Shown here piece after piece: positions 1-6,205 of a DNA stretch of 8,794 bases (the stretch's first letter is position 1; each line of letters begins with the position of its first letter). This stretch comes from Planctomycetaceae bacterium (lineage in GTDB: Bacteria > Planctomycetota > Planctomycetia > Pirellulales > UBA1268), in NCBI GenBank assembly GCA_018694455.1, contig JABHNP010000053.1:1-8794 (forward strand), given 5' to 3'. Below the pieces are notes generated by a model. That model was given only the letters and a program-made list of their open reading frames with translations. It was not told the origin of the DNA and did not search any database. The translations under genes were made by a program, and so were the position numbers.

Positions 1-21
1 GCAAGTTTCAATATCTTGGCG

Positions 22-390
22 TCATGAGTTTGCAGGAACGTCGGTACGACGCTCACGGAGACGTACAGCTTTTCCAACTCGATCTCGCAAGTAGTACAAT
101 TTTGCTCGTCGTGTGACGCCAGAACGTTTCACAATGATTTTTGCTATTTTGGGAGAGTGAACTGGAAATTTTCGTTCCACACCCTCACCAGAAACGATTC
201 GGCGGACAGTAAACATTTCGCGACTACCTGAACCATTGCGTGCAATGACAACTCCATTGAAAATCTGAGTTCGCTCTTTATTGCCTTCAAGAATACGGTT
301 GTGAACATCCACTGTATCACCAATTTCAAATGGATCCGCTTCTGTTTTGAGGCTCTTTGACTCGACATGATCAAGGATTTGCTGACTCAT
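22..390 (-). CDS. rplS: 50S ribosomal protein L19
   Basis: Ribosomal protein L19 of the large subunit, which sits at the interface between the 30S and 50S subunits. The 122-residue product is the usual family length. It carries the family blocks in order: GDTVDVH and EGNKERTQIFNGVVI (residues 24-49), FTVRRI followed by GVERKFPVHSP (60-80), and the basic RRAKLYYLRDRVGKAVR block (94-110). The ATG start is supported by an AGGAGA Shine-Dalgarno site at 397-402, six bases upstream. It is the last gene seen of the rpsP-trmD-rplS set and starts 36 bases after the trmD stop, so co-transcription is likely. A short non-conserved tail (about residues 116-122) follows the conserved region. The identification is firm. 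Confidence 0.97.
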   Translation of the reverse strand: MSQQILDHVESKSLKTEADPFEIGDTVDVHNRILEGNKERTQIFNGVVIARNGSGSREMFTVRRIVSGEGVERKFPVHSPKIAKIIVKRSGVTRRAKLYYLRDRVGKAVRLRERRTDVPANS

Positions 391-396
391 TTTAGA

Positions 397-402
397 TCTC
401 CT
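397..402 (-). promoter_or_regulatory. Shine-Dalgarno site of rplS
   Basis: Read on the minus strand this is AGGAGA, six bases before the rplS ATG. It is one of the few strong ribosome binding sites in the window. It suggests that L19 is initiated independently of translation of trmD. Confidence 0.8.
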
Positions 403-426
403 GGAAATGCTTTGGGCTAATGTACG

Positions 427-1131
427 TTAATTGTCTTGGCAGTAATGTGTTTGTTTTTGTGTTGCATTGACGGCTTGCGTTTTACGCCAATCAGCGATGC
501 GTTGGTGGTCACCTGATAATAAAATATCAGGTACTTGAAGACCACGAAATTCGCGTGGACGCGTATATTGTGGACCTTCAATAAGGCGGTCCGTTCCGGA
601 GAACGAATCATCCACAGCACTGAGTGAATCACCGAGCACACCAGGTATTAGCCTAGCAACAGCGTCGATAATCACCATAGCAGCCACTTCACCACCCGAA
701 AGGACATAGTTTCCGACTGAAATGAGCTCCGGCTTGAGGGTGTCACAAATGCGTTGATCAAAGCCCTCATACCGCCCACAGAGCAAAATAATACGCCGTC
801 GCGTAGCAAATTCTTCAACAATCTGTTGAGTGAGTGGTTGGCCAGACGGCGTGAGCATTGCAATGCTCGTCAAGTGATCAGACGTTTCAGAGCAATCTTT
901 TTCATTGAAAAGCGACTCAACGCACTCAACTACTGGACCAGGCATAAGCAGCATGCCGGGGCCCCCTCCATAGGGACGATCATCAACCTGCCGATGAGTA
1001 CCAATTGCAAAATCTCGAATATTGCTAAGGCGGATGTCAAGCAACCCAGCCTTCTGCGCAGTACCTAAGAGGCTTCCGTCCAGAAAGCTCTGAAACATTT
1101 CAGGGAATAGCGTGACGACATCGATCCGCAT
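427..1131 (-). CDS. trmD: tRNA (guanine-N1)-methyltransferase TrmD
   Basis: SAM-dependent SPOUT methyltransferase that makes m1G37 in tRNAs reading CNN and some other codons, which prevents +1 frameshifting. It acts as a cytoplasmic homodimer. The 234-residue protein starts MRIDVVTLFPEMF, the canonical TrmD N-terminus, so I choose this ATG rather than an in-frame extension running back into rpsP. Visible motifs are DDRPYGGGPGM (50-60) and the trefoil-knot segments LLCGRYEGFDQR (116-127) and SVGNYVLSGGE (138-148). R160 and D175 (in DDSF) keep the 15-residue spacing of E. coli R154 and D169, the catalytic pair. Compared with E. coli there is a two-residue insertion just after DSFS, before the QYTRP motif. 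The gene begins 19 bases after the rpsP stop. A GGAA eight bases upstream is only a weak ribosome binding site. Confidence 0.96.
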   Translation of the reverse strand: MRIDVVTLFPEMFQSFLDGSLLGTAQKAGLLDIRLSNIRDFAIGTHRQVDDRPYGGGPGMLLMPGPVVECVESLFNEKDCSETSDHLTSIAMLTPSGQPLTQQIVEEFATRRRIILLCGRYEGFDQRICDTLKPELISVGNYVLSGGEVAAMVIIDAVARLIPGVLGDSLSAVDDSFSGTDRLIEGPQYTRPREFRGLQVPDILLSGDHQRIADWRKTQAVNATQKQTHYCQDN

Positions 1132-1150
1132 AGTACGTTCCGCATATACC

Positions 1151-1696
1151 TCACTCTGTGGACTCTTCAGTTTTTTCTTTACTATCTGAAGATGTAGTGT
1201 CCGCCAGTGCTTCCGCTGCCACGGGCTCACTAGCAGGTGACTCTGGAGAATCAGCATTCACTGTATTTTCTGTCACCGTATCAGTGGATGTTTCACTCGA
1301 AGGGGTGTCACTTACAGACTCAGTTGATGGACTAGAGTCTGCTGCTGGCTCTTCTTCTTTTGGAGCTATTACCGGCTCACCCGCCTCGGGTACAATCCGC
1401 GGCATCGATAATCGAGACCGAGCATTTTCCATGTCTTTTAGGTGAGTGCCATTGGTTCCAAACTTTTTAATAAGCACACGTACCTTGTCACTTGGTTGTG
1501 CTCCAACGCTAAGCCAGTAATCGATTCTCTCTGCCTTGAGCGTACAACGGGCATTGGTATCTGGGACACTAGGATCGTAGCTGCCAAGTTCTTCAATAAC
1601 TCGACCATCACGGGGAGTCCGTCGGTCGGTTGCACAAATTCTATAGAAAGGACGGTGAGTCCGTCCCATTCGTTTCATACGAATTACCACTGCCAC
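1151..1696 (-). CDS. rpsP: 30S ribosomal protein S16 with long acidic C-terminal extension
   Basis: Small-subunit protein S16, needed for 30S assembly. Residues 1-96 (of 181) are the S16 domain: VAVVIRMKRMG at the start, then RPFYRI, DGRVIEELGSYDP, and the A-ERI-YWLSVGAQPSD block, where the family normally ends soon after. Residues about 97-181 form an extension rich in Ser, Thr, Pro, Ala, Asp and Glu. I count about 21 acidic and 3 Lys residues after residue 100, with no predicted fold. I place the start at the GTG at 1694-1696 because S16 proteins begin with (M)AVVIR. A GGAG site lies at 1707-1710, ten bases upstream. An alternative GTG at 1739-1741 would add 15 non-conserved residues. The gene is followed 19 bases later by trmD. 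The rimM gene, which often lies between them in other bacteria, is absent. Confidence 0.94.
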   Translation of the reverse strand: MAVVIRMKRMGRTHRPFYRICATDRRTPRDGRVIEELGSYDPSVPDTNARCTLKAERIDYWLSVGAQPSDKVRVLIKKFGTNGTHLKDMENARSRLSMPRIVPEAGEPVIAPKEEEPAADSSPSTESVSDTPSSETSTDTVTENTVNADSPESPASEPVAAEALADTTSSDSKEKTEESTE

Positions 1697-1706
1697 GGTT
1701 TCAATG

Positions 1707-1710
1707 CTCC
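1707..1710 (-). promoter_or_regulatory. Shine-Dalgarno site selecting the GTG start of rpsP
   Basis: GGAG on the minus strand, ten bases upstream of the GTG at 1694-1696. The spacing is slightly long, but it favours this start over the upstream GTG at 1739-1741. Confidence 0.5.
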
Positions 1711-1807
1711 AAATTCTGAGTTGGTTGGTACTCGATTTCACATACGCTAATCAACGAATGGTGATGTCCGAATGTGAGCAGTCGCAGACGCGACGAGCCT
1801 TCTAAGG

Positions 1808-1849
1808 TACACCACAACGGGTTGTAAAAAAGGTGTAATGGACTTTTTT
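1808..1849 (-). promoter_or_regulatory. Two mutually exclusive hairpins in the rpsP leader
   Basis: Pairing B: TACACC (1808-1813) is the exact reverse complement of GGTGTA (1832-1837). ACAA/TTGT pair inside it, with a six-base A-tract (T-tract in the minus-strand RNA) bulged out. Pairing A: AAAAAAG (1826-1832) is complementary to CTTTTTT (1843-1849) across a ten-base loop. Both pairings use base 1832, and A uses the bulged tract of B, so full versions cannot form together. The layout resembles a switch in the leader of the S16 operon, but it could be chance in an A/T-rich spacer. No terminator-like U-run follows a GC-rich stem. Confidence 0.3.
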
Positions 1850-1905
1850 CGCATTACGGCGTGAATAATGACGGAAATCCAAAAAACCCTGATACGTTCG
1901 GAAAA

Positions 1906-3381
1906 TTACCCACGAGTTTCTCGTTTGCGGCGACGAGCCTCTTTTTCCCGCTGTTTTTTGAGTTTTCGCCGTTGTTCTGCCGTTAATCGCTTGCCGGTAT
2001 CACCTTTCGGTCGCCCAAGTCTGCCTGACGGATCACCCATTGCAGACTGCATTTTCTGTACCTCGCGCATTCGATCCTTCATGCCGAGGCCCGCCATCCC
2101 TTTCATCATTGAAGCCATTCCATCGAATTGTTTGACGAGGTCATTCACTTCTTGGGGCTGGACTCCGGCTCCGGCTGCAATCCGTCTCCTGCGTGTTTGG
2201 TCGACAACGCGTGAGGGATTCCGTTTCTCTTCGGGCGTCATGGAGTCGATGATGCCAAACAGACGATTAACGTCTTTTTCAAGGTCGGCACCCGCCAACA
2301 TGTCCTGCATTCCCCCCATGCCGGGAATCATACCAATCACTTTGCCAAGTGGGCCCAGTCGCCGAGTCTGGAGCATCATCTTTTTGAAATCTTCAAGTGT
2401 AAATTCACCGGATTTGAGGCGATCTTCTTGTCGCTGCATCTCATCTTGGTCGAATTTTCGCTGAGCTTCTTCAACAAGACTTACGACGTCACCCATGCCA
2501 AGGATTCGACCGGCCAGTCGGTCAGGGTGAAACTCTTCAAGGGCATCAACTCCCTCGCCTGTACCCATAAACTTTATCGGCACGCCCGTGACACTTTTTA
2601 CTGAGAGCGCGGCGCCACCCCGTGCGTCACCATCAAGCTTGGTCATGATGACGCCATCAATTTCCAATGCCTCATTAAAAGCTTTGGCGCTTGAAACCGC
2701 ATCTTGTCCGGTCATTGCGTCCACAACTAAAAACACTTGATCTGGTGAAACTGTTCGGTCGATTCGTGATAACTCGGCCATCAACTCCTCATCAATAGAA
2801 AGTCGGCCAGCGGTGTCAAGAATAACGACATCGGTACCGTCTTTTTTTGCTTTTTTTACACCAGCGTTACAAACGGCAACAGGATCAGACAAGTCCTGAG
2901 GTGTGTGTACTGGTATGCCGAGTTGATCGCCGAGTACTGAAAGTTGCTCAATGGCTGCAGGTCGCTGCAGGTCAGCTGCAACAAGCATTACGCCTCGTCC
3001 TTGTTCTTTTAAGCGACGAGCAAGTTTGCCACATGTCGTAGTTTTTCCAGATCCCTGAAGACCACACAGCATGAGAATAGTGGTGTCATCTGATCGAAAA
3101 GGGATCTCATGGTTGACGGGCCCCATCAGGTTAACTAGTTCACGATGTACTACACCAATGAGTTGTTGGGCTGGATCAAGAGCATCGAGCACCTTGGCAC
3201 CGATTGCATCCGCAGAGACACGATCAAGAAATTCTTCGACAACGTCGTAGGCGACATCTGCCTCAAGAAGCGCTGTTCGAACGTCACCGAGACCCTCGCG
3301 CATATTGGATTCAGTGAGCTTTCCTCTACCACGGAGCGAGTTGATGGCAGAAGTCAGCGAATTGGAGAGATTGTCAAACAT
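1906..3381 (-). CDS. ffh: Signal recognition particle GTPase Ffh (SRP54)
   Basis: Protein subunit of the bacterial SRP. It binds signal sequences on ribosome nascent chains together with 4.5S RNA and docks with FtsY at the membrane. The 491-residue length is normal to slightly long for the family. Order of parts: N domain (1-95); G domain with P-loop GLQGSGKTTT (107-116), DLQRPAA (138-143 region), DTAGR (189-193), TKLD (247-250) and GTGE (273-276); methionine-rich M domain (about 297-440) with the GMIPGMGGM finger loop; and a very basic tail (about 455-491). The RNA-binding motif reads RRRRIAAGAG (397-406), with Ala in place of the usual Ser of GSG. The ATG is followed by a typical N-domain start, but no Shine-Dalgarno site is visible upstream. 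It probably has its own promoter in the 187-base gap upstream. The call is very secure. Confidence 0.98.
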   Translation of the reverse strand: MFDNLSNSLTSAINSLRGRGKLTESNMREGLGDVRTALLEADVAYDVVEEFLDRVSADAIGAKVLDALDPAQQLIGVVHRELVNLMGPVNHEIPFRSDDTTILMLCGLQGSGKTTTCGKLARRLKEQGRGVMLVAADLQRPAAIEQLSVLGDQLGIPVHTPQDLSDPVAVCNAGVKKAKKDGTDVVILDTAGRLSIDEELMAELSRIDRTVSPDQVFLVVDAMTGQDAVSSAKAFNEALEIDGVIMTKLDGDARGGAALSVKSVTGVPIKFMGTGEGVDALEEFHPDRLAGRILGMGDVVSLVEEAQRKFDQDEMQRQEDRLKSGEFTLEDFKKMMLQTRRLGPLGKVIGMIPGMGGMQDMLAGADLEKDVNRLFGIIDSMTPEEKRNPSRVVDQTRRRRIAAGAGVQPQEVNDLVKQFDGMASMMKGMAGLGMKDRMREVQKMQSAMGDPSGRLGRPKGDTGKRLTAEQRRKLKKQREKEARRRKRETRG

Positions 3382-3403
3382 GACAATGAGTATAGCTGTG
3401 AAG

Positions 3404-3423
3404 ACCGATAAAAATGAATCGGT
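3404..3423 (-). promoter_or_regulatory. Small stem-loop in the ffh 5' leader
   Basis: ACCGAT (3404-3409) and ATCGGT (3418-3423) form a perfect six-base stem with an eight-base A/T-rich loop. It lies 22 bases upstream of the ffh ATG. With no ribosome binding site there, it could influence initiation, but a single six-base stem is weak evidence. Confidence 0.3.
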
Positions 3424-3469
3424 TCAAAGAAATTGACTCAAAGACAGCTCCACACGACGATGAACCGCT

Positions 3470-3512
3470 CGTATCAGGAGCGAACACCCATTGTGTCGCA
3501 ATACCTGACGCG
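3470..3512 (-). promoter_or_regulatory. Longer imperfect stem-loop between the lipoprotein gene and ffh
   Basis: An interrupted hairpin of about 15 pairs: TCAGG (3474-3478) pairs with CCTGA (3504-3508), GCG (3480-3482) with CGC (3497-3499), and ACAC (3484-3487) with GTGT (3493-3496), with a five-base loop. CG/CG and a G-T wobble extend the base after one mismatch. It has no adjacent T-run on either strand, so it is not a standard intrinsic terminator. It may be part of the ffh leader or the 3' end of the lipoprotein transcript. Confidence 0.3.
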
Positions 3513-3568
3513 TGGCCGGCAAGAGCGGTACATCGTCGAATGGAGCTGGAAGTCACTTTAATAATGCG

Positions 3569-3877
3569 TCAGGAAAAAGTCCCAGGGTCACTCATGACAG
3601 GTGTTGGGCTCATCGTTGGGACCATGGTACCGCTTTCGATACCACCCTCACAGCATGGCGACGAGTTTCCGCATGGCTCACAACCACGAGGAGCGGCTCC
3701 GCAAGGTTCACATGGTGTACTACATGGTGTGTTGCAGCCGTTTTGATAAAGCCCTTTGCTTGTATTCCGAAATTCAAGAAATGAAGGTCTTCGGCAACTG
3801 TTCCCACAGCAACTACTACAGCCTGGCAAAATGACCAAGCAGCCAATCGCAGTCAGCAGACATATAAAACGCGTCAT
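3569..3877 (-). CDS. Small cysteine-rich lipoprotein, function unknown
   Basis: A 102-residue protein that I cannot assign to a named family. It begins MTRFICLLTAIGCLVILPGC: one basic residue, a hydrophobic stretch, then a lipobox LPGC with the acceptor cysteine at residue 20, which predicts lipidation and anchoring in a membrane facing outward. The mature part holds 12 cysteines in 83 residues, including CSSCC at its start, two copies of CEPCG (56-60 and 66-70) and a CC pair (75-76). The tail is rich in Met, Pro, Ser and Thr. Such spacing suits disulfides or metal binding, but no specific ligand can be read off. The start is supported by GGGAGA at 3884-3889, six bases upstream of the ATG. 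It lies upstream of ffh on the same strand, 187 bases away, so shared transcription is possible but unproven. Small Cys/Pro-rich lipoproteins of this style are, to my knowledge, common in planctomycetes. Confidence 0.75.
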   Translation of the reverse strand: MTRFICLLTAIGCLVILPGCSSCCGNSCRRPSFLEFRNTSKGLYQNGCNTPCSTPCEPCGAAPRGCEPCGNSSPCCEGGIESGTMVPTMSPTPVMSDPGTFS

Positions 3878-3878
3878 G

Positions 3879-3889
3879 GGGAGTCTCCC
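3879..3889 (-). promoter_or_regulatory. Palindrome covering the ribosome binding site of the lipoprotein gene
   Basis: An 11-base perfect palindrome (GGGAG, one base, CTCCC) sits immediately upstream of the ATG. The Shine-Dalgarno GGGAGA (minus strand) is one arm, so a four-pair hairpin with a three-base loop could partly hide it. It is short and may be coincidental. Confidence 0.35.
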
Positions 3890-4147
3890 GGAGAATCAAA
3901 TTGAAAGCCACAAGGGCCTCATGTGACTGGTGTGCAACTAAACAGCAGATGCAATGAACCAGCCTCACGAAAGAACCCTACCCCACGCTTTCTTGACGTG
4001 ACGTTATCTTTTTTTCACCGCACCAATTTTCCATGCTAGTGTTGAGGGTGATCGTTAATGTTTACGAAAACCGCATTGTTTAACAAACTATCTTTTTATC
4101 GATGATTAAGCTGGTTTTGAGACATCCTTCGAGTGGATTTTGGTTCA
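3890..4147. other. Divergent intergenic region, promoters expected but not identified
   Basis: This spacer separates the minus-strand lipoprotein gene from the plus-strand hydrolase gene, so it should hold two outward-facing promoters. I find no convincing -35/-10 pair in either direction. It contains an 11-base palindrome TTGTTTAACAA at 4076-4086, about 62 bases before the preferred hydrolase start, which could be an operator. It also has a T-rich stretch near 4008-4016. No small gene with credible coding character is seen. Confidence 0.4.
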
Positions 4148-5185
4148 ATGCTTCTTAAAAGAATTCAATTACAAAAAACAATCTTACACCGATTATGCAG
4201 ATTATCCGGCCTCATGGTGGTCTTCGGATGTGTCGCTGGTCTCGCAATTTCTGATACTGCTTGTGCAGCCGTGAGTCAAACATGTGCTGACCCAGAAATC
4301 TGGGTTTTTAGCACAAGACATCTGCCAGGGATTTGTAAGGTTCCAACAGTGGTGAACCCATCCGTACAGCGGTATGAGCCAACATCCTGTAGATGGTTGT
4401 CCGATGATCTTGGAACTTTGTTGGGAGGGAAAGGACCCCTGATTATTTTCTTACACGGGAATCGTTATGACCCGTATTCGGCAAAAAAGCAGGGAATTCA
4501 ACTTTCGAGACGCTGTAACGCCCTTGCCTCTCAGAGTGTAGACACACAGTTCATGATTTATTCTTGGCCAAGTCAGCAAGATGGATGTCTGCTGAAAGAC
4601 GGTCGCTCGAAGTATCGTCGATGTTTTACGGAAGGTCATTATTTAGCCTGGTTACTCGGTCAAATATCACCAGAACGTCCTGTAGTATTTATTGGTTATA
4701 GCTTTGGCGCACTTATCACATTGGAGGCACTTGAGGATCGTGTTGCAGCAGAAAATGCAGGCTATCCAGTGAGTCCATGGCAGCATCGCCCAGGAGATAC
4801 AAGACTTATTTTCGTAGCACCAGCAGTGCGTTGTGACGCATTTTCCCCGTGCGGGAAATATCGCAAAACTCTTGCGTGTGTAGATCGTGTGTCACTCACA
4901 ATAAATTCTCGAGATGATGCTCTGCGATTTTTCCATCTGCTTGATACGCGTACAAAAGTTGATGCACTTGGCTGCACAGGTATGCCTCGAAGATGGATGC
5001 CCTCTGAGATCAGATATTCAGCCATAGATGCACGGAACATTATTGGTCGGGAGCATGGCCTAACGCTTTATCTTCGATCGAATACGCTCATGCAGCGAAT
5101 CTGCGGAGAAGCATACGGTGGGCTTGAGAATCTGTCTCATGAAACTGTTTTAAAAAAGAATCAAGAACATCAAGACGTTAAATGA
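4148..5185 (+). CDS. Exported cysteine-rich alpha/beta hydrolase, DUF900-like
   Basis: A 345-residue putative serine hydrolase. Numbered from this ATG, residues 1-40 look like a Sec signal peptide: basic N-region (KR, K, R), hydrophobic core LSGLMVVFGCVAGLAI, and cleavage near ACA-A at about 40. The hydrolase core follows: strand and oxyanion loop LIIFLHGN (98-105), YSWPS (138-142), nucleophile elbow FIGYSFGAL with Ser185, acid candidate Asp257 in NSRDDAL, and His303 in REHGL. The WPS block and the SR-D-AL block resemble the DUF900 alpha/beta hydrolases, whose substrates are unknown. The mature part has 11 cysteines, suggesting disulfides outside the cytoplasm. The start is uncertain: an in-frame GTG at 4133 adds five residues, and neither start has a Shine-Dalgarno site. 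It stands alone on the plus strand and its stop overlaps the convergent sugar gene. The reaction and substrate cannot be read from sequence. Confidence 0.85.
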   Translation: MLLKRIQLQKTILHRLCRLSGLMVVFGCVAGLAISDTACAAVSQTCADPEIWVFSTRHLPGICKVPTVVNPSVQRYEPTSCRWLSDDLGTLLGGKGPLIIFLHGNRYDPYSAKKQGIQLSRRCNALASQSVDTQFMIYSWPSQQDGCLLKDGRSKYRRCFTEGHYLAWLLGQISPERPVVFIGYSFGALITLEALEDRVAAENAGYPVSPWQHRPGDTRLIFVAPAVRCDAFSPCGKYRKTLACVDRVSLTINSRDDALRFFHLLDTRTKVDALGCTGMPRRWMPSEIRYSAIDARNIIGREHGLTLYLRSNTLMQRICGEAYGGLENLSHETVLKKNQEHQDVK

Positions 5186-6171
5186 GTTTGATCAACTCTT
5201 TTTTGGTGAGCACATATCATATTTTGTATGAGTTCAGGAATCTGAACAGCAGCTGTCCAACCAAGATTTTCAGTTGTTTCGTGTACCGATGCAGGCGGAT
5301 GACAGCCATCATTCGATCGCACAAACTGTTTGTCATAAAAAACATAGTCTTGCCAGGAGAGACCAACTGCTTCAAAAGTTTTGGAAACAAATGTATGCAG
5401 CGGTGTTCGTGTTCCTGTAGCAAGTAAAAAGTCCTCAGGCTGTTCTCGGGCCAGCATTTTATTCATGGCAACAACATATTCAGGTGCCCATCCCCAATCT
5501 CGTTCGATTGAGAGATTACCAAGGTGAAGATCTTTTTGTTGACCACATGCAATAGAGCAAGCTCCGGCAATAATTTTCTGTGTGACAAAATGTTTTGGGC
5601 GGAGAGGACTTTCGTGATTAAAAAGAACACCGGTGCATGCAAATAATCCATGCCGATCACGAAAGTCTCGAACGGTCCGAAAAGCCAATTCTTTTGCGAC
5701 AGCATACGGGTTTGACGGATTACATCGAGACGTACAGGTAACGGGTTGTTGATGTGAACTACCAAACATTTCACAACTTCCAGCAACAAAGAGTCGTGAG
5801 GGCGTTGTCGCTTTCTGCAAGGCTTCGAGCAGTCGCTGAGTTGATCCCGCAATACTTTCAAACGTCTCTTTTTCCAGACCAAAAGAGAGCCGAGGGGAAG
5901 ACTGTCCGGCCAAATGGAAAATCATTGCTGGCTTATAGTCATCAATAAGCTTTTCGATCTGTTCGACATTATCAAGACATGATGACTCAAGCGTTATCTT
6001 GTTACAGATTCCTAGTTGTTTCAGTCCCCAGAGCCGATTTGCAGAAATTTGACGAGTTGTACCAACAATTTTGTAGCCATGTTTTATAAGGTGGGCGGCA
6101 AGGTAGCACCCATCCTGGCCCGTGACGCCCGTGATCATGGCAGTGGGAGGACTTTGAGGCTCGCTTTGCAT
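5170..6171 (-). CDS. GDP-mannose 4,6-dehydratase-like SDR (divergent GMD paralog)
   Basis: An extended short-chain dehydrogenase/reductase of 333 residues, probably acting on a GDP-linked hexose. Seen directly: nucleotide-binding TGVTGQDG (14-21), HLAGQSS (86-92), catalytic set S132, E134, Y156 and K160 (in GSCEMFG and NPYAVAK), FNHESP (184-189), and LGNLSIERDWGWAPEYV (217-233). These match the GMD layout, and the four catalytic positions carry the same numbers as in the gmd gene of this window. Differences: the GLRRRSS cofactor stretch of gmd is GTTRQIS here, and RRGETFVTRK has become LRPKHFVTQK. It may be a second dehydratase, or a 4-keto reductase or epimerase working after Gmd. I chose the ATG at 6169-6171. 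An in-frame TTG at 6202-6204 would add 11 residues and has no ribosome binding site either. It is last in a same-strand sugar cluster and overlaps the convergent hydrolase gene by 16 bases. Confidence 0.85.
   Translation of the reverse strand: MQSEPQSPPTAMITGVTGQDGCYLAAHLIKHGYKIVGTTRQISANRLWGLKQLGICNKITLESSCLDNVEQIEKLIDDYKPAMIFHLAGQSSPRLSFGLEKETFESIAGSTQRLLEALQKATTPSRLFVAGSCEMFGSSHQQPVTCTSRCNPSNPYAVAKELAFRTVRDFRDRHGLFACTGVLFNHESPLRPKHFVTQKIIAGACSIACGQQKDLHLGNLSIERDWGWAPEYVVAMNKMLAREQPEDFLLATGTRTPLHTFVSKTFEAVGLSWQDYVFYDKQFVRSNDGCHPPASVHETTENLGWTAAVQIPELIQNMICAHQKRVDQTHLTS
5184..5204 (+). terminator. Intrinsic terminator of the hydrolase gene
   Basis: GAGTT (5184-5188) pairs perfectly with AACTC (5194-5198) across a five-base loop and is followed at once by six T residues (5199-5204). 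An A-tract just before the stem can pair with the T-run. The stem begins within the hydrolase stop codon. The same bases encode the last residues of the opposing GMD-like gene. On the minus strand there is no matching U-run, so it should act mainly on the hydrolase transcript. Confidence 0.75.
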
Positions 6172-6205
6172 GATGGAACAATACGTAAGGGTGATGACTA
6201 CCAAA

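Larger units (their letters stand above)
1697..1905 (-). promoter_or_regulatory. ffh-rpsP intergenic region / rpsP leader
   Basis: This stretch of 209 non-coding bases lies between the ffh stop and the rpsP start, both on the minus strand. It is unusually long for this otherwise tight block and probably holds the promoter and 5' leader of rpsP-trmD-rplS. I cannot name -35 and -10 boxes with confidence. It contains a six-base inverted repeat (1808-1813 with 1832-1837) enclosing a second inverted repeat, a competing A-tract/T-tract pairing (1826-1832 with 1843-1849), and a small GC-rich hairpin (1781-1794). Confidence 0.45.

Noticed and set aside
1781..1794. GTCGC/GCGAC hairpin as a terminator
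   Set aside because: It is a clean five-pair stem with a four-base loop, but neither strand has a T-run after it. At most it is part of the rpsP leader.
1912..1924. ACGAG/CTCGT hairpin at the end of ffh as its terminator
   Set aside because: The stem is only five pairs and on the minus strand it is followed by GGGTAATTTT rather than a U-run. It lies within the coding end.
1868..2464. Open frame of 198 codons on the plus strand
   Set aside because: It lies almost wholly antisense to ffh, whose protein is unmistakable. The Arg/Ser/Pro-rich product looks like a reverse-frame shadow and has no recognisable domain.
3374..3556. 60-codon minus-strand frame before ffh
   Set aside because: It starts with GTG, has no ribosome binding site, runs into the ffh start and resembles nothing known. 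The space is better explained as a leader.
3414..3784. Overlapping plus-strand frames (about 90-110 codons) over the ffh leader and lipoprotein gene
   Set aside because: They are mostly antisense to the lipoprotein gene, which has a lipobox and a ribosome binding site. The plus-strand products have no signal or domain.
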